DNA of 64,000 nucleotides. Source: Nereocystis luetkeana. Taxonomy: Eukaryota; Sar; Phaeophyceae; Laminariales; Laminariaceae. A program made the position numbers and the translations under genes. Positions 44,401 through 58,218 of the stretch are shown here, piece after piece (positions within the stretch are counted from its first letter, which is position 1; every line of letters begins with the position of its first letter). The notes beneath the pieces were generated by a model. That model searched no databases. It was not told where the DNA came from and worked only from the letters and a program-made list of their open reading frames with translations. Location: NCBI GenBank assembly GCA_031213475.1, contig JARUPZ010000015.1, forward strand, positions 9,700,528 through 9,764,527, read 5' to 3'.

Positions 44401-47400
44401 TCTGTGGTATCGAACTGTCGATAAATCGACTTGTTCAACGCGTTTTTCCCTCCGTCCCCTGGCATCTCCATGTTTTGGTTTGCCGGCTGAAGGCTGCGAT
44501 ATAACTGATATTAATCGAATATCGAATTTGCATCGAATCGAGTTTAGTATTTGTTTTCTACGCTAGGTATCGTATCGAACTTAAATATATCGTTCGATGT
44601 TTGTCATTCGGTACCCGTGGTGAAGTGTAGCAGTTCGATCGATAGAATAGCTCAAACGCCGCCCCCGGTATTGGCGGAACGCTAACAAACACATACACAA
44701 AAACGATAATAGCTGTGCCCGACGACCACAAATGCCCTATTATCCTCTACAGTAGCCCTCCCTTCAACTGTTCCGCCCCCCTGTCTTCTGTCCAGACCAA
44801 TCGGACTCTCCCACGGTACCGCTGCTTCTGCGGCCGATAGGCACAACGTGCACGTGGGATCTAGTTGGGGCGCCTCCGCCGGGCCACTAGCCGCTACCAC
44901 TGGCGTTGCCAGGGCGAGGTCTGTTCCCCGTGGGGGTTGGGTCGGCAGCGGCCGTGGCGGCGGAAGTGGTCGCGGCGCCAACAGGGGTGGTGGTGGTGGT
45001 TGTGGTGGTGGTGGTGTTGGTGGTGTTGGTGTTAGTGGTGGTGGTGGTGGCGGCGGTGGTGGTGATGATGGTGGTGATGCTGGTGGTGATGCTGGTGATG
45101 GTGGTTGTGACGGACGTGCGGAGACCCGCCGTCCGGGGGATGTAGACGGGGCGGATGCGCGGCAGATTCTTGATGAGAAGGAGCAAGCTCTGCGGAAGGC
45201 CGAGGAGGACGCGAGGGGCCGCCGTCGCGAGACGCTGGCGTTTATGGCCCGGTAGGTTCAAGCAGGCAGACGGTAGGTGTAGGCAGTAGGTAGCAAGTAG
45301 ACAGGAAATTAATGTAGCAGCGGGCAGAAAGTATAACGAAATCAAGTAGAAACTAAGCAGACCGTCGGTAGAAGGCAGTAGTAGACAGTAGGTGGGAAGT
45401 ATCGTAGCCAGAGAGCAGGAAGGTAAAGGTATAAATTTAATGGCAGGCAGTCCGTACGTAGACTGGCTTTTATTTTTTCGCCCGCAGTTCACTTTGCGCT
45501 TGGAGGCGTTAATTGAATTAGTTAGCAAGGCCATCAATCGATCAACCGATTTACTAACCGATCGCGGGATCGAACAATCAACTCCTGTCCCCTGCAATTC
45601 TCAGGCGAAAGAGGCAGGCTGTTCTTGCCAAACGGCAGGCGGAGCAGGAGAAACTCGAGAAGGAGGAGAAAGTGAGGCGCGCGCTCGAGGTAAGATTGGT
45701 GTTGCGGCGGCTGAATTGTCTGTTTTGATTTGGAAGCACATCTCTGGTTAGACCGGTGTAGTTGTTGTCAAGTGACACGGTTCGTATGCCAACCCCGCCC
45801 CCCTCCCCCTCTCTGTGCATATTTTTCTCCCTGTTCGATTCGACCAATCGCTGTTATGCATATGGACACCGCGAGCCAATGAGCTTCCTGTAGTACTGAC
45901 CGCCGCCATACCTTCGTGCGAACCCTCCTTCTTCTCGGTTCGACTCAACCAATCACGGCTCTACAACAGAACCGCGAACCAACCAAATCCGAGGATACCG
46001 ACTGCTATCCTTGTATGTGCGAGATATCGTATGTATCTGTGTAAACTCAACCGATCACTGCCCTGACGTCATTACCGAGAACCAATGACCTGCCGAGAAC
46101 ACAAGCGTATCCCCTCACCCTTCCCGCCTCTTTTCACGCACTCGGCATAATTTCATTTTTGAAACGGCCGCTCGCACGCACATACACACTCGGCACAAAA
46201 CCAGGTTCTCGAACAAGCTCGCAAGATCGGCCTTCCTCAGCGCCGCCTCCGATCACGTTCGAGCCACAGCATGCAGTCTTCGAGCACCAGGTTTCCCGGC
46301 GGTGGCACCGCCTCGAAGTCGCTGCCGCCACCGCCTCCGCGCCTACCACCCCGTCCGTCTCGCACCGCGCCCGTCGGAAACGGCAGGTCGGACGGTGGAG
46401 GTCGTGGAGGTGTCGGAGGTGTCGGTGGTGGGAGGGGGGCGAGGCGGGGGGTTTCTTCTTCCTCGGCCGCGAGGGGGAGCCGGGTAAGGCAGCCGTGATG
46501 GGATGGGAGGGCAGGGGTGGTTGGGTAGGGCTTGCTGTCTGGTGTGCTGTCAGTCGGTGTGGTCGGTTGGGGTTTGACATGCCGCCAGTAGATGTACTTG
46601 ATCGGGGGTTGCTGTACTCACTTGGTCAGGGCTTGATGTGCTGTGCCGTACCTTCAGTCGGTCTGTCTGTGTGTCTGTCTGTTTTCCTGTCTTGCCTTTC
46701 TCTTGACCTATCTGTCGGCCTGTCGGCGAGTCGGCCTGATTGTTTGTGTCTCTCAATGCACTTGCCTCTCTTTCTCTCTTCCCCTTTGTTCCCCTCCCTT
46801 TCTCTCCCTAACCCCCCCCCCGCTTCCGACCCCACTCTCTCTCGCGCGCGCACGTATCGGAAAACCTGCCGCCACATTACACACAGAGCGCATCAGCGCC
46901 AAGCCGTGTGGTCGCGCCGCCGGTTCCCGGGCCGAGACCGGCACACTCTTCGAGCAGGCGCGGCAGGAGTTCCTCGGTCAGCGGCGGCGTTTCTCCTACG
47001 AGCTTCGCCACCCCTGCCACCGCTACAGCTGCTTCTGCTAGGGCTGCCACTCACTCGCCGCCCAAGTCTAGTGGGAACCGCAAGGGCGACACCAACGTCC
47101 GGCTGCGGCGGGATCAAACCGTCAACGGTCCTGCCGCACACCCTCTTCCACTCGGCGCTCTCGGGGGAGGGACCGGCCTTGCTTCGGCGGAGAGGCGGTG
47201 GACACCCACCGACAGGAGGGATGTCGTTTACAACGGTGGTGATGATGGTGATGGTGGGGGTGGAGGTGGTGGCGGTGATGATGGTGGTGGTGATGGTGAT
47301 GGTGATGATGGCAAGCGGGGTAGCGGGGAGGGGGATCGAGAGGAGGGCACGGAGGGAGGTCATGGGGCCGGAGCCAGGGCCAAAGCGGGAGCGTCTAGTG

Positions 47401-50204
47401 GGCAGGCGAAGGAAGCCGTTCACGACAAGCTCCCGCTCATGCAGCCCCCCCTGGAGAAGACGGCTTTTACTGCGCATGACTCGCAGGGGTCCTGCGACCG
47501 CTTGTTGCACGGTGAGAGCTATGGTGAGCTATGTATGTACCACAGGTAGCTGCAGCAGTAGCGCCATGGGATGATGGACACGGTTGGGGCGAACATAGGA
47601 GGTTGGTATTGGGTGTGGGGTTGGTGCCGATGCTGGCGTTGGTGCTGGTGTTTTATGGGTTGGGTAATGTGATAGCTTACCCCCTGAGTTATTGCTACTC
47701 GTGATACGAAGTCTGCTACGCCAGCAGGGCCGTTATCATACCCACCCATAGCCCATCAAGACATCCACCCTCGGACTCACCCACCCGCCTACCAGCCCGC
47801 CCACGATGTACAGCAGCACTCCAAAAGTGTGTGTGTTGTATTAATAGTGTCCAAACACATCGTGTGGGTTTTCGCATGACGATATGAAAATGCCTTGCAT
47901 TAAAGAGGATAAAAGAAAAAAAAGTGCTTCAGCTTGACCGTACTCAAATGCCAAGTCGTACGAACGATCAAAACGGAAAAAAATGTCGTTGTGAAACCCA
48001 TATTCCGTTTTTACAAAACAAACCAAAAACAACTCGAAAGGTGGGTCTTGGATCTCAGACTTTCGCGCACAAATTAGAGCGTTGTACCTCTTATAGCCAC
48101 ACTCCGGGTGCGGGGGGGGGGGGCGTACTGATTTGCTGCTTGCCTTAGTCATTAGACCATTGACCACGCATCCCTTTCGAGACGGAGCACCGTTTCTACT
48201 CCGAATAGAGACACCTCCAACAGCTGGGCACTCGTTAGGATGTTTCCATATATGACATTAAACGTTGTGCCGATCTTATCCCTTTCTTGTTTCACCGCCT
48301 GTGGCCACCTTCTGTCTCCTAGTATAGCGATTGGTTTCTCTCTACTATCCAGCGTACCAATCTTCTCCATGTTATATTCCTCCAGTTTCCTCATCTCCTC
48401 TAACGCATACCGTTCGTCCTTGTACATTTCACATTCTCCCACTACAGTATGTCAGTTGTACTCTATATTGCTTTGCCACGAGAGCACGGCTATCTGTGCA
48501 CCTACTTCCTGGTACTGCTATACTAATTTCTTCTTTCTGGCAGGTCCACGCCCCCTACACACAATCGCAGTCTCATCAGCGGTCCATAGCCCGAGTAAAA
48601 GCCTACCGAGTTAACGAAAACCCCAACCAAGGGACGCAAACGGAATTTTTCCAGAAATATATCGACTATAATACCGAATTTATGGAAACCTCAACATGGG
48701 ATACAAAACGGTCCATCCCCGGAGTAAAAACGCTCACCAGGTACGTAATTAACAGAAACCCCCAACAAGGGGATACACCTACCATCACCCGAGAAAAACG
48801 CCTACCGAAATAATGGAAACCGTAAACTAGGGAACATAAACAGTCCACCCCTGTAGGGAACACGCCTGATATTACTGACTACTGTAGATGGACCGACCAG
48901 GGGACACAAGAGGTTCATCCTCGGCGAAACAAAACTTGTGAAATAACGGGTAACCTCAACCAGGGAACCGACACGGTCCATCCCCAGAGCAAAAACCCCT
49001 GCCGTAAGAATGTAAACCCCGACCATGGGACCCACATAGTTCTTCCCCGGAAGAAAGAACGCCTACTGAATGAACGGAAACTCCATAGTAGGGGACACAA
49101 ACTGTCTATTTCCGTACGAAAAACGATCGGGAAAGTTATGAGTGATCCATGTTGAAGATCATGCTGCACATTGTCAGATGGCAAGAGGAATAATAATTAA
49201 GGTATCAATAACGACACATGAAATCAACGGGTGACACAAGCTTTTTATCCCCGAAGGCAAAACACTTTCCGAATTAACGGAAACCCAACCATGAGACCCA
49301 CACGGACCACCACGGAAAATAAAGGCCTACCGAAATAATGGAAACCCCAACCAGGGGACTCAAACGGTCCATCTCCAACGGATAAACGGCTACTAAATTA
49401 ACGGAATCCCCAACTAGGGGGGCAAGGTCCAACCGAAAAAAAACGAAAAACATTTCCGGAGCCCGCAAACAGGGAAACCATCCTGATAGGTCCCGCGAAA
49501 AAACGCCTACTGAATCCACGTAAACTCCAATCCCGAGGAGATCAACCAACCATCCCCAGGAAATCGTGCCATGCCTCGTAGAACATTAAATTCTCTTGAT
49601 TATTTGGATAGATATACTATAGTAGCAGCGGTGCTGGCTCTATGGCTGGGATAATCCCGGTTCCATACCAACCTTCTAGATGAAGCCAGCGGCCTCTGTC
49701 ATGGGTTTGGCCAATGGTGTAATTGGAGTCGGCCAATAGGATGCCTGTTCAAGAATGCCTCGTAATTTACGGCAATGATCAGCACGCGACGGTCACGATT
49801 CAGTGCGAAGCGGGACCTCTGGCGTACTCGTTGTGCCACCCAGCCTGTCGACCCATGCCGCAAAAGCGGCGCTGAACCTTTTGTATCGCGCGTTCGTGTT
49901 GACAGACAGACATACAGGCAGACAGACAAACCGGCTACACCATCATTCAAGAGGAAGGATATACCCGGGTAGAGAATGCTCTTAGTGTCGAAAGCAACAC
50001 CATACGTATGCTATATATACCCGTAAACTTACTTACCCTACTGAACACTTCCTTGGAAAGGAGCAACTGCGAGTGCGTCATGCCTGACCCGCCCCCTATT
50101 GCCCCGCCTAACCCTCCCTCCACCACTCCCGCCCGACCCGTCTTGCCCACGCGCCACCGCCATAGTAGGGTTGGACGGACCGGGGCCGGAGCCATCTTCG
50201 CGGC

Positions 50205-50240
<36 letters not shown>

Positions 50241-53200
50241 TACCGTCACCGCCACCTCTACCGCCACTGCCACCGCCTGAGACGTCACCGGCTCCTGCGC
50301 CACGGCAGCTACCGCCGCGGCCGCCGCGACTGGGGGAGGAACATCGGGGTCCCGCCCCTGGCACGGCCGCAGCGGGCACCGACGGCCGGCCGAGCGTAAC
50401 CCCACGTACCACCCAAGACCTTGCCGAAAGGAGAGCGCTCGGTCTTCCCCCGCGGATACCAAAACGCTTCTCAGAGCAGCAGCGGCAGCAGCAGCAGCGG
50501 CGGCGGCGGCGCAAGGATCGCCTGGACGGGAGAGAAGGGACGGAGGGGAGGGAAGGGATGGAGGGGACGGAGGGAACAGAGGAGGGAGGCGTGCAGCAGG
50601 AGTTGGTGTCGGCCGGGGGTGCTTCGATGCCGCGTCCTCACCCGACGCCGGTAGCTCCGGTGGGGGCGAGGGCAAACGCGGTAGCGGCGACTGCGACCGA
50701 GTCGGCGGCAGACGATTTGCGGGGAGGATCCACCGCACCCCGGCGGCCCATCAGTCCCCCCCCCGACTCTCCCCAGGTGCTGTCTTCGGCGGCTCCGGTG
50801 CCTCTTCCCGCTAGCCGTCCGTTGGCGGCGGGAAGCGTAACCGAAACCGTTTCCGCATCGACCGAACACGAGACAGGTGGCGTCAATGCGATGCGTTCAG
50901 CTGCTTCGCTACGGGCGGTGGCGGCCGCAGCGGCGGAGGTGGAAGAGGCCTTGCGGTCTGCACGCAGGTTGGCGTCTCACACTGACGGGCTTCGGGACGG
51001 CGGCGGCGGTAGCGGCGACAGCGGTAGCTTTAGCGGTAGCGGCGGTAGCGGTAGCGGCGGCAGCGTCAGCGCTGGGACGGGCGAGCGTGCTGCGACTAGC
51101 GGTGGCACGCATGATGCTACAAGGATGAGGGGGGAGGCTATCAGGGAGAGGCGCGAGAGGGAGGCCGCCGCAAGGTCGCGCGAGCTCTTTCGGCAGCAAG
51201 ACATGGAGGCGTTACTCGCTGGGCCGGAAGACGCGATATCGGATGCGGTGCGCTCGGCTGCTAGGGCAGTCACGCGGAGGGAGACGCACGCTGCGACGGC
51301 TACGGCAGAGGGCGTCGGCTTCCCGAGCGGCGGTGATGGCTTTGGCAGCGGTTCCTTAGACGCCGAGACGGACACGGACGAAGTCTTGTTCGGTGAAGCT
51401 TTTGCAGACGACGGAGAGATGGTGACGGAGGCGACCATCGCGTCACTGGCGGCGGTGAGGGAGTGCTCGGCCGTCCCCCCTCTCGGACCGGGAAGCGCCT
51501 CGCGTGACGGCGGCGGCAGCACGTCGCGCGACGGCGGTGGCTGTACTACGAGTAGCGGGTCTGACGCGGATGCCGGCAAGGGCGACTCCTTCCGTGATGG
51601 GCTGGCGGGGGCGGCAACTGTGGAGGCGGGGGTGGCCGCAGGGGGAGAGGGAGGATGCTCTGAGGGCGCGGGTTTGGGGGATGCGGCGTGCTCCTCCCGT
51701 GAAGGGCTGTCTGACTCGCTCTGCAGCGAGGACAGGGAAATGGAGCGGCTGCAGGAGGAGGTGAGAAAGGGGGCACCGCGTGTGTTTTCGTACCTAATAG
51801 GTGTTGTGACTTGAGAGGTCTCCTCTAGTTGTTTGTGTGTTTGTTCGTTCGTTGGTTTGCTTGTTTGGTGAACGAGTTTGTTGTTCCTGTTCGGAGACGC
51901 GTGGACGGTCACTTTTTACGCTATGCGGCGCCGAAAGTGTTGGGCGCCGCGCGGCGGGGTGTTCCTGTTTGGAATGGATATTTATTTGGCAGGGGGTGTG
52001 GACGACAGGGATTTGACTTGGACCAAGTTGCCTGGTTCGAGTCGAGGTGGACGCTCGTGAGGTGACCCTTCGGGCACGGTTAATCAATCTGACGTTTGGT
52101 GCGCGTAAGTGATTGTGGGAAACCATACGGCGACTATGTACTTCAGTGACGTATAGTACACGATTTAAGAGTCCGTCGGAACAGACCAGTGCTACTGTTC
52201 CAAATTCCGAACCACCCCTATCCCCGCTTAAGAGCGGCTTGGTGTTCTCCCGGAATGAAGACCGATTTTGTTTTGTTGTATCAGGCTTTAGTTCTGCTTG
52301 AAAATCGCACGAGCGTGAAAAGAAAGGCGAAAAGTGGGCTTACCCTAGTATTTTCAACTTCCGCTGCAAAGCCGAATATCCCCCTCTCTTATGAAGTCTA
52401 TTTTCTCTCATAGAGGGTGCCAGGCAGAATTTGTCGCTCTTTTGGAGTACACTATGGATGCTCTTAAATCGGGTACCCCATTGCTGCATACGTATTTTCT
52501 CGTGATGCAGTGGGCTCGCCAAGAGAAGGCTCTTAAGGAGAGGGCGGAAGCTGAGCTCGCCGAAATCCAGCTGGAGCACTCCCGCGACATGGAGCAGTCC
52601 CGGATTGATGCGGCACGCCAGAAGGCCGACCTCGAGAGGATGTTTGCGGCTGAAGACGCGGAGATGGAACAAATCGTCCGTGATGCCGAGGATGAGGCCA
52701 GGGCGGCGGCGTTTCTCCGAGGCAGGGAGGACGCCGAGAAGAACGCCGCTGACAAGGCGAGAAGGGACGCCGAGTTCACCGCACGCGACCGGGATATCCG
52801 CCTCCTCAGAGAACAGTCCCGGGCTAACAACGTGCTGTGGAAGGCGGCGAAGGTCAGACAGCAGCCCCAGGCTGATGATGAGCTGTGGAAGGCGATGATG
52901 GACAGGATGAACGCAATAACTGATGCGGCGGTGGATAGGGTGGCGGCGGTATGTGACTCGGATGGCGTGTCCGACCCGGGACGAGGAGGCGGGAGGCAGG
53001 GAGGGGAGGAGGAGGAGGAGGAGGTGGGGAAGGATAAGGAGAATGATTGGGGCAGCGCGGCGGTCACCGAGAGTTACCTCAGTGATGGAGGAATGTTGAT
53101 GACTGTAAGAGGTGTTGACGGGCTGGACGACGGCGGTCTGCGGTACGCGCGCCGGGGGAGTGGAGGCAAGGCAGGCGTGGAAGAGGTGAATATTGTTTTT

Positions 53201-56036
53201 CTTGTCTAGAGTGGTGGGAGTGCAACGGGGGCTGGGGAGGGAGGGGGGAGATACTCGATTTTCCATGTCTTGGTCGTTAGATCACCGTTCCGCGCTTTTG
53301 TGTTTTGTCTCAGCGTCTCAGCGGTGTACGTACGTGACATGCGCACGAAACTGCAGCTAGCCCTACCTGTATTATGTATGTATACTCTTGCGATGATTCT
53401 CGATGTCGTCTATCCAACCCCAAAGTCCTTGCCCCCCTCCTGCAGTTAATTGGTCCCGTCCAGGGGACAAGTCATGACGTCGTCGACTCACCAAAAGCCA
53501 AACTCAAATTATCCCTAGAAAAAGCTAGATAACCCTGTCCTCCCCCCCTTGCCCCTGTCCTTGCCCCTTCCCCAACCCCCCTACCCCGTCTTTCTCTCAC
53601 AGCGTCCTTTCCCTCGCGATTGTCCCTAACGTTTCCCTCCAAGAATAACTCACAAAACAAATGACCACCCCCCTCCGCCTCCGACTTCGCCATTGCCCTG
53701 TGCCCTTGTCTCCCCCACCCTCATTCCGTGTACCTCCCCCGCCCCCCCCCCCCCCCGCTCCCGTACAACATCAGGGCACGGATGATGACGGGTACGACTT
53801 CCAACCTGTGTCTCTCGATATGGCAAACCAGTCATGGGGGACTGGGAGTGGAGGAGGGGGGGCACGAGGGGAGGGGGGGGTGGAGGAGGAGAAAGGGGAG
53901 GGGGAGAGGGGGTTGGGGGAGGGGGAGGAGGAGTGGCCGGTGCATCCATGGGGGGCTGTGATAGCAGGCGTGATAGAGTCGTCCCTGGGGTCTCTGTCCT
54001 TGGATGAACTCAATTTCAGGATGGAGGTGAGTCGGGACTGTCTGTAAGTTGACGGGGGACAGGTTGGCGCCTGTGTCATGCTTTCACCTACAGTAGTTGT
54101 GTAGCCCATTTAAGTGCAGCTTCAGCCACCCTACACAAAACCAAGTTCTTGCTGGTATCTTTATTGCGTGCTGTGTGTACGTAGTGGCGGTTAGCTTGCG
54201 GGTATATAAGCGTAGTAACTTGTGCTCCTGTTGGTCTGTGGTATCTCAAGCATCGAGAATTCTCTCCGCCGCATAGTTTTGTACCTCGTGAGGTGCTTGG
54301 GTCGGAAAATTGAACCGGCGACTGTCGCCGCTATCGGCTTTCAATCGGCCGCAAAAGGGACAAGACAGTCGACGGTGGTACGACGGAGCTTGGCCCTTGC
54401 CTTTGCTGTGTGCGCTTTGTACAATACCAACCTGCGACGTGAAGAGAGAGGTGCTTGGATTTCGAATGTGTAAAACAAAAAATAGGTGGGCGACAAATAT
54501 CACTTGTTTGTGACCTTGTTTTTCTGGGCAGAGTCAGACGGACTATGTGCAAAACGTGCAGTAGATAGATGCATAGCCTTGTTGTGTTTTTTCCCTGGTT
54601 TATCTGGGTTGTGTCCGTGGGTGTGTTGTTGGTTTTGTTGTTTTCATTATTATTCGTGTGCTTAGCTCACTGGTTTTGTATGCCTTTGTTGCTCTTTTCC
54701 TCTCTCCGTGTTGTTCAGCGTCCTTCTCCTCTGGGAGCCGAACCGGTCATCCCGGCTAGGGTTATCCGCGAAGTGGTCGCATACGCCCCCGACGAGGTGG
54801 CTATGGCAAGGGTGCCCGAGGTGAGCTGACGCATTGTTTTTGCCGTTTGGTTGGGTGGGTTGGTCTCAAGAATTTCGTAGCCAACTCTACTCACGAGTTC
54901 TCGGAAGCGTAAAAGAGAAGTGAGTGGTCTCTACCAGTTCTGAGACATTTTTCATCGAATCCGCGGTTCCATTGTTTCGGACGCTGCGATGCGATCGCCA
55001 TTTCACCATGAGGTACCCGGGTACCGAAGCTACTGTAGTTGGTTTGGCCATAATTGGGTATTCTCCCGGGTACTCCTAGAGTATTAACTGCCGTATTACT
55101 CTACGAAATTCACCATTATAAATATGCTACACGTGGAGGAGACCGGTCATTTCGGGCTTCTTCGAGGCCTCTTTCGGCCTCACTATACTATTTTTAGTGT
55201 AGGGGGTGGTCAGTCAAGGGGTCGAACCTCGCTCTTCTAGCACACTATGGTGGTGGTGTGGTGTTGCTGGTTGCGGTAGCGGTAGTGTTCAGTGGTTGTG
55301 GTCGTACGACTGGTGGTGGTCCTTGTGTTGGACGGATGTCAGGGCGGTATTGGTGGTGATGGCTGCGACTGCTAGAGCAGGGTTGTCCTTCTTGCCATTG
55401 TTCTCGCATGACGTGGTTGGCATCGCCTATCTATATACCTGAAATACGTAATCCATTGATCTCGGTGCTTGCCAAGAGTGTATCAAGGCATGGAAACTGT
55501 ACCATTCAAACTCGAAAATATTCAAATACAAAAGCACCAATACAGCACAAAACCACACCGACACTGATCGTTGCTGATTGCCTTGCCTATCTGAACGACA
55601 ACGCGACACACCCACCGACCCAGCTCACCCCACCCCACCCCACCCCACCTCATCCCAACCCCCACGCCGACCCAATACAACCCAACCCACACCCCAACCC
55701 CCCCCAATATAACCCACACCCCACGCCTCCCCAACCCACACCCCTCCCCACCCCAACCCAACCCAACCGACCCCAACCCAACCCAACCCAACCCAACCCT
55801 TGCCACACCCCAACCTATAGGTGGGAGGGGTACTGCCGGCCCGAGCCACAGTCGACACGGTCCGCCGGGGGATTTGCGATGCCGCCAACGAGTACCTCTC
55901 CGAGCAGCGTGAGGCGAAGCTTACCCAGACGCCGCACCTCCTGGAGAACCACTACTACCGCTTCCGGCGCTTTGAGTCGTTGAAGGAGGCGATCGAAGAA
56001 GTTACCGTCGGGGTGCTTGGTCAATTCACTCTCTGA
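41463..56036 (+). CDS. Second copy of the eleven-exon gene (unit 2), ~1,956 residues
   Basis: Exons: 41463-41639, 43069-44372, 44796-45251, 45605-45689, 46205-46483, 46887-47511, 50061-51760, 52511-53185, 53775-54026, 54719-54820, 55821-56036. All donors, acceptors and phases match unit 1. Coding length differs in four exons, by +42 (exon 2), -6 (exon 3), +18 (exon 7) and -6 (exon 8), all multiples of three. Intron lengths differ by arbitrary amounts. The pure CAG run in exon 7 has 11 repeats, against a CAA-interrupted six-Gln run in unit 1. Both paralogues therefore look intact. Substitutions in exons 9-11 are often silent; in exon 8 replacements dominate, so constraint is uneven along the protein. 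Confidence 0.75.
48152..48442 (-). CDS. Unit 2 copy of the unrecognised minus-strand frame
   Basis: Counterpart of 18425-18715, still open over 96 codons. Differences from unit 1 are Lys to Glu, Asn to Lys, and silent changes in Glu, Asn and Phe codons. Confidence 0.33.
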   Translation of the reverse strand: MGECEMYKDERYALEEMRKLEEYNMEKIGTLDSREKPIAILGDRRWPQAVKQERDKIGTTFNVIYGNILTSAQLLEVSLFGVETVLRLERDAWSMV

Positions 56037-56217
56037 GAGGCGTTTGCATGCGGAGGTGAGCAGGGATGTCTAGGAAGGGGGTGAGGGGGGGGGGTTGCCT
56101 TAGAGCTGGTTTGCCGGAGGGGGGGGATTCTTTGTGGTCTTCTTCTTACTGTTAACCCCTTAAGCAGTACCACAAATATCCCACTTTTATTCCAAGTGTC
56201 ACGTAACCCTTCTCGTG

Positions 56218-56226
56218 TACCTGGTA
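56218..56226. repeat. TACCTGGTA site absent from unit 1
   Basis: Unit 2 reads CGTGTACCTGGTATACCTC; unit 1 (26630-26641) reads CGTGTATACCTC. This is an exact 7-base difference. Confidence 0.7.
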
Positions 56227-57922
56227 TACCTCAAAACCCTGCCCATTTAATTCCAAGTACTGCGGGCACTCGAGGTACTCCGAAAAACGCTCCACTTTAT
56301 AGCTCTGTATATATTTGCTTGACCTTTTGGTGTACTACAGACGTAGTCCTTATTCATTCCAAGCAGTGTGTCTACGGGACGTTAGCGCAGTTCGTAAAGT
56401 GTTGGGCCTGAGAGTTGGGTTCCCCCCCAAGGTAAAATCGAGTCGGACATAATTAGAGGTACTACAGGAAGCACTATATGCATAAACACCGATCTGCAGG
56501 GGTTCGTCATCAAGTTTGAGGGACACTTCAAATGAGCCTCTCCTTCACATAGCTCTTTAGGAATGCCTTATGTTCGATTCGATCCCCCCCCCTCCCCCGC
56601 CGATCTTTGTTTTGTTTTTTTCGATACCCCCCCCCCCCCTTCACCTGTATTTTTATTTCGATTCGTTACACCCCCCCCCCCTATTTCATATAGGTTGGGT
56701 TGGCGTCCGTTGGCAACGACACTGTGAAACATGCCGCTCACTGCGTGAGCTGGACAACCAGGGTACTGTTTTTTTTTTTTGCTTTTTTGTGTGCGGTGAG
56801 GCCCACCTGTGTTGCACTGCCCGCATAGCGCAAAAAAAAAAGAAGCCGACTACCAAGACTCTGTTTGTTTTCTTTACACGACGTTTATATGAACGTGTTT
56901 TTCATTTCTATCAATTGTCTTCTTTTCTCCCTCCAGATCGTAACTCAGATCATTGGCCACATAGCAGGCCCTCCTATTAATAGGCCGTTCCCACTACGTC
57001 GTACGGTTTGTGCCGTCATTTTTACAGTGACTAGACTCACTTATTTTTTCCCTCGTCGACACACGTCGGACTACGCCTAACGGCCATGCATGAGATCGAG
57101 TACATCTCTCCTATCGAGTACACCCCTACCCCTGTTCAGTTCGACACCCCCACCCCCTACCTACTGTATACGTCCGATTATGAATTAATTTGTGACGCAC
57201 CTCTGATTATTCCCATCTTTTTCTCAGAATTTTCTCGGACTTACGTTTTTGATTCGATACCCCCCCCCTACCTTTGACTCTGTCCCGGTTCAGTACCCTC
57301 CCACCCCCCTTATTTTGATATTCTATATAGGAGACACACGGTGGTCACTGAAGGCGAAGCAAGACGGGGGTGAGATAAGCAAAGCAAAGCGTGTTTTATG
57401 TAGTACATGGAAAACACGGAATGAGCGCCCCAAATGCTGGAGGTATCTCTATTAGGAGTAAGTAGGAACGGTGCACCGGTCTGGAAAGGAATGCGCGATC
57501 AACGGGCAATATGGCCAAGGCAAGCAACAAATGAGTGCCCCTCCCTCCAGTCTACCTCTGGTTGTGTCGCCTCCCTCCCCTACTGTACCTACAGTGCGTC
57601 TCTGTATTTTTAGAGTCGATACCCCGCCCGCTCTTTCTCTCATTTTCTCCCCCACCTCTGTTGTTTTTTCGATTCGCTCGGGCCAGACCTTCCCCCTTGA
57701 TGATGATCACGCCGATTGGGTTCACTCTCAGGACAACTTCTCCCAATCCCAGGCACTGGAGGCCGTGGAAAACACTGTTTTGGGCAACCGCAATATGTAG
57801 CTTAAAACTGGCAGCGGAAACTCGCGAGGCTCGGGCAGCGGTGCGAATGGAGCTTTGAATCGGGTCGCTCGGCCAGCCCGTTTCTTTTGCTCCCATCATT
57901 TGACAGAGGACCATTCAGACCG

Positions 57923-58218
57923 GGATCTAGGTGACGATCTAGATCGTGATCTCTGGTAACCTCTTTGAACGATGATGACGATGCAGACCGCGATCTAGAT
58001 GACGATCTAGGTCGCGATATCTGTTCATCTTTGGAACGACGATGACGATGCAGACTGCGATCTTGATGACGATCTTGATGGCGATCTCTGGTCATGTTTC
58101 GAACGATGACGATCCAGACTGCGATCTAGATGACGATCTAGGTCGCGATCTCTAGCTGACGATCTAGATGACGATCTAGATCGCTCTCTAGATGACGGTT
58201 AAGATGACGATCTAAACC
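57923..58218. repeat. 67-bp minisatellite, unit 3 copy
   Basis: Same array as at 1570-1865, matching the unit 2 version. Confidence 0.75.

Larger units (their letters stand above)
26768..56358 (+). repeat. Tandem array unit 2
   Basis: Second period, 29,591 bases. The extra 2.8 kb over unit 1 is almost entirely the LINE inserted at 33796-36598. Other private features are the MITE at 39895-39998, a replaced segment at about 31545-31860, a diverged patch at 30825-31080, and deletions near 27005 and 56153. The large gene is present with all splice sites and reading frames kept (41463-56036). Confidence 0.95.
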
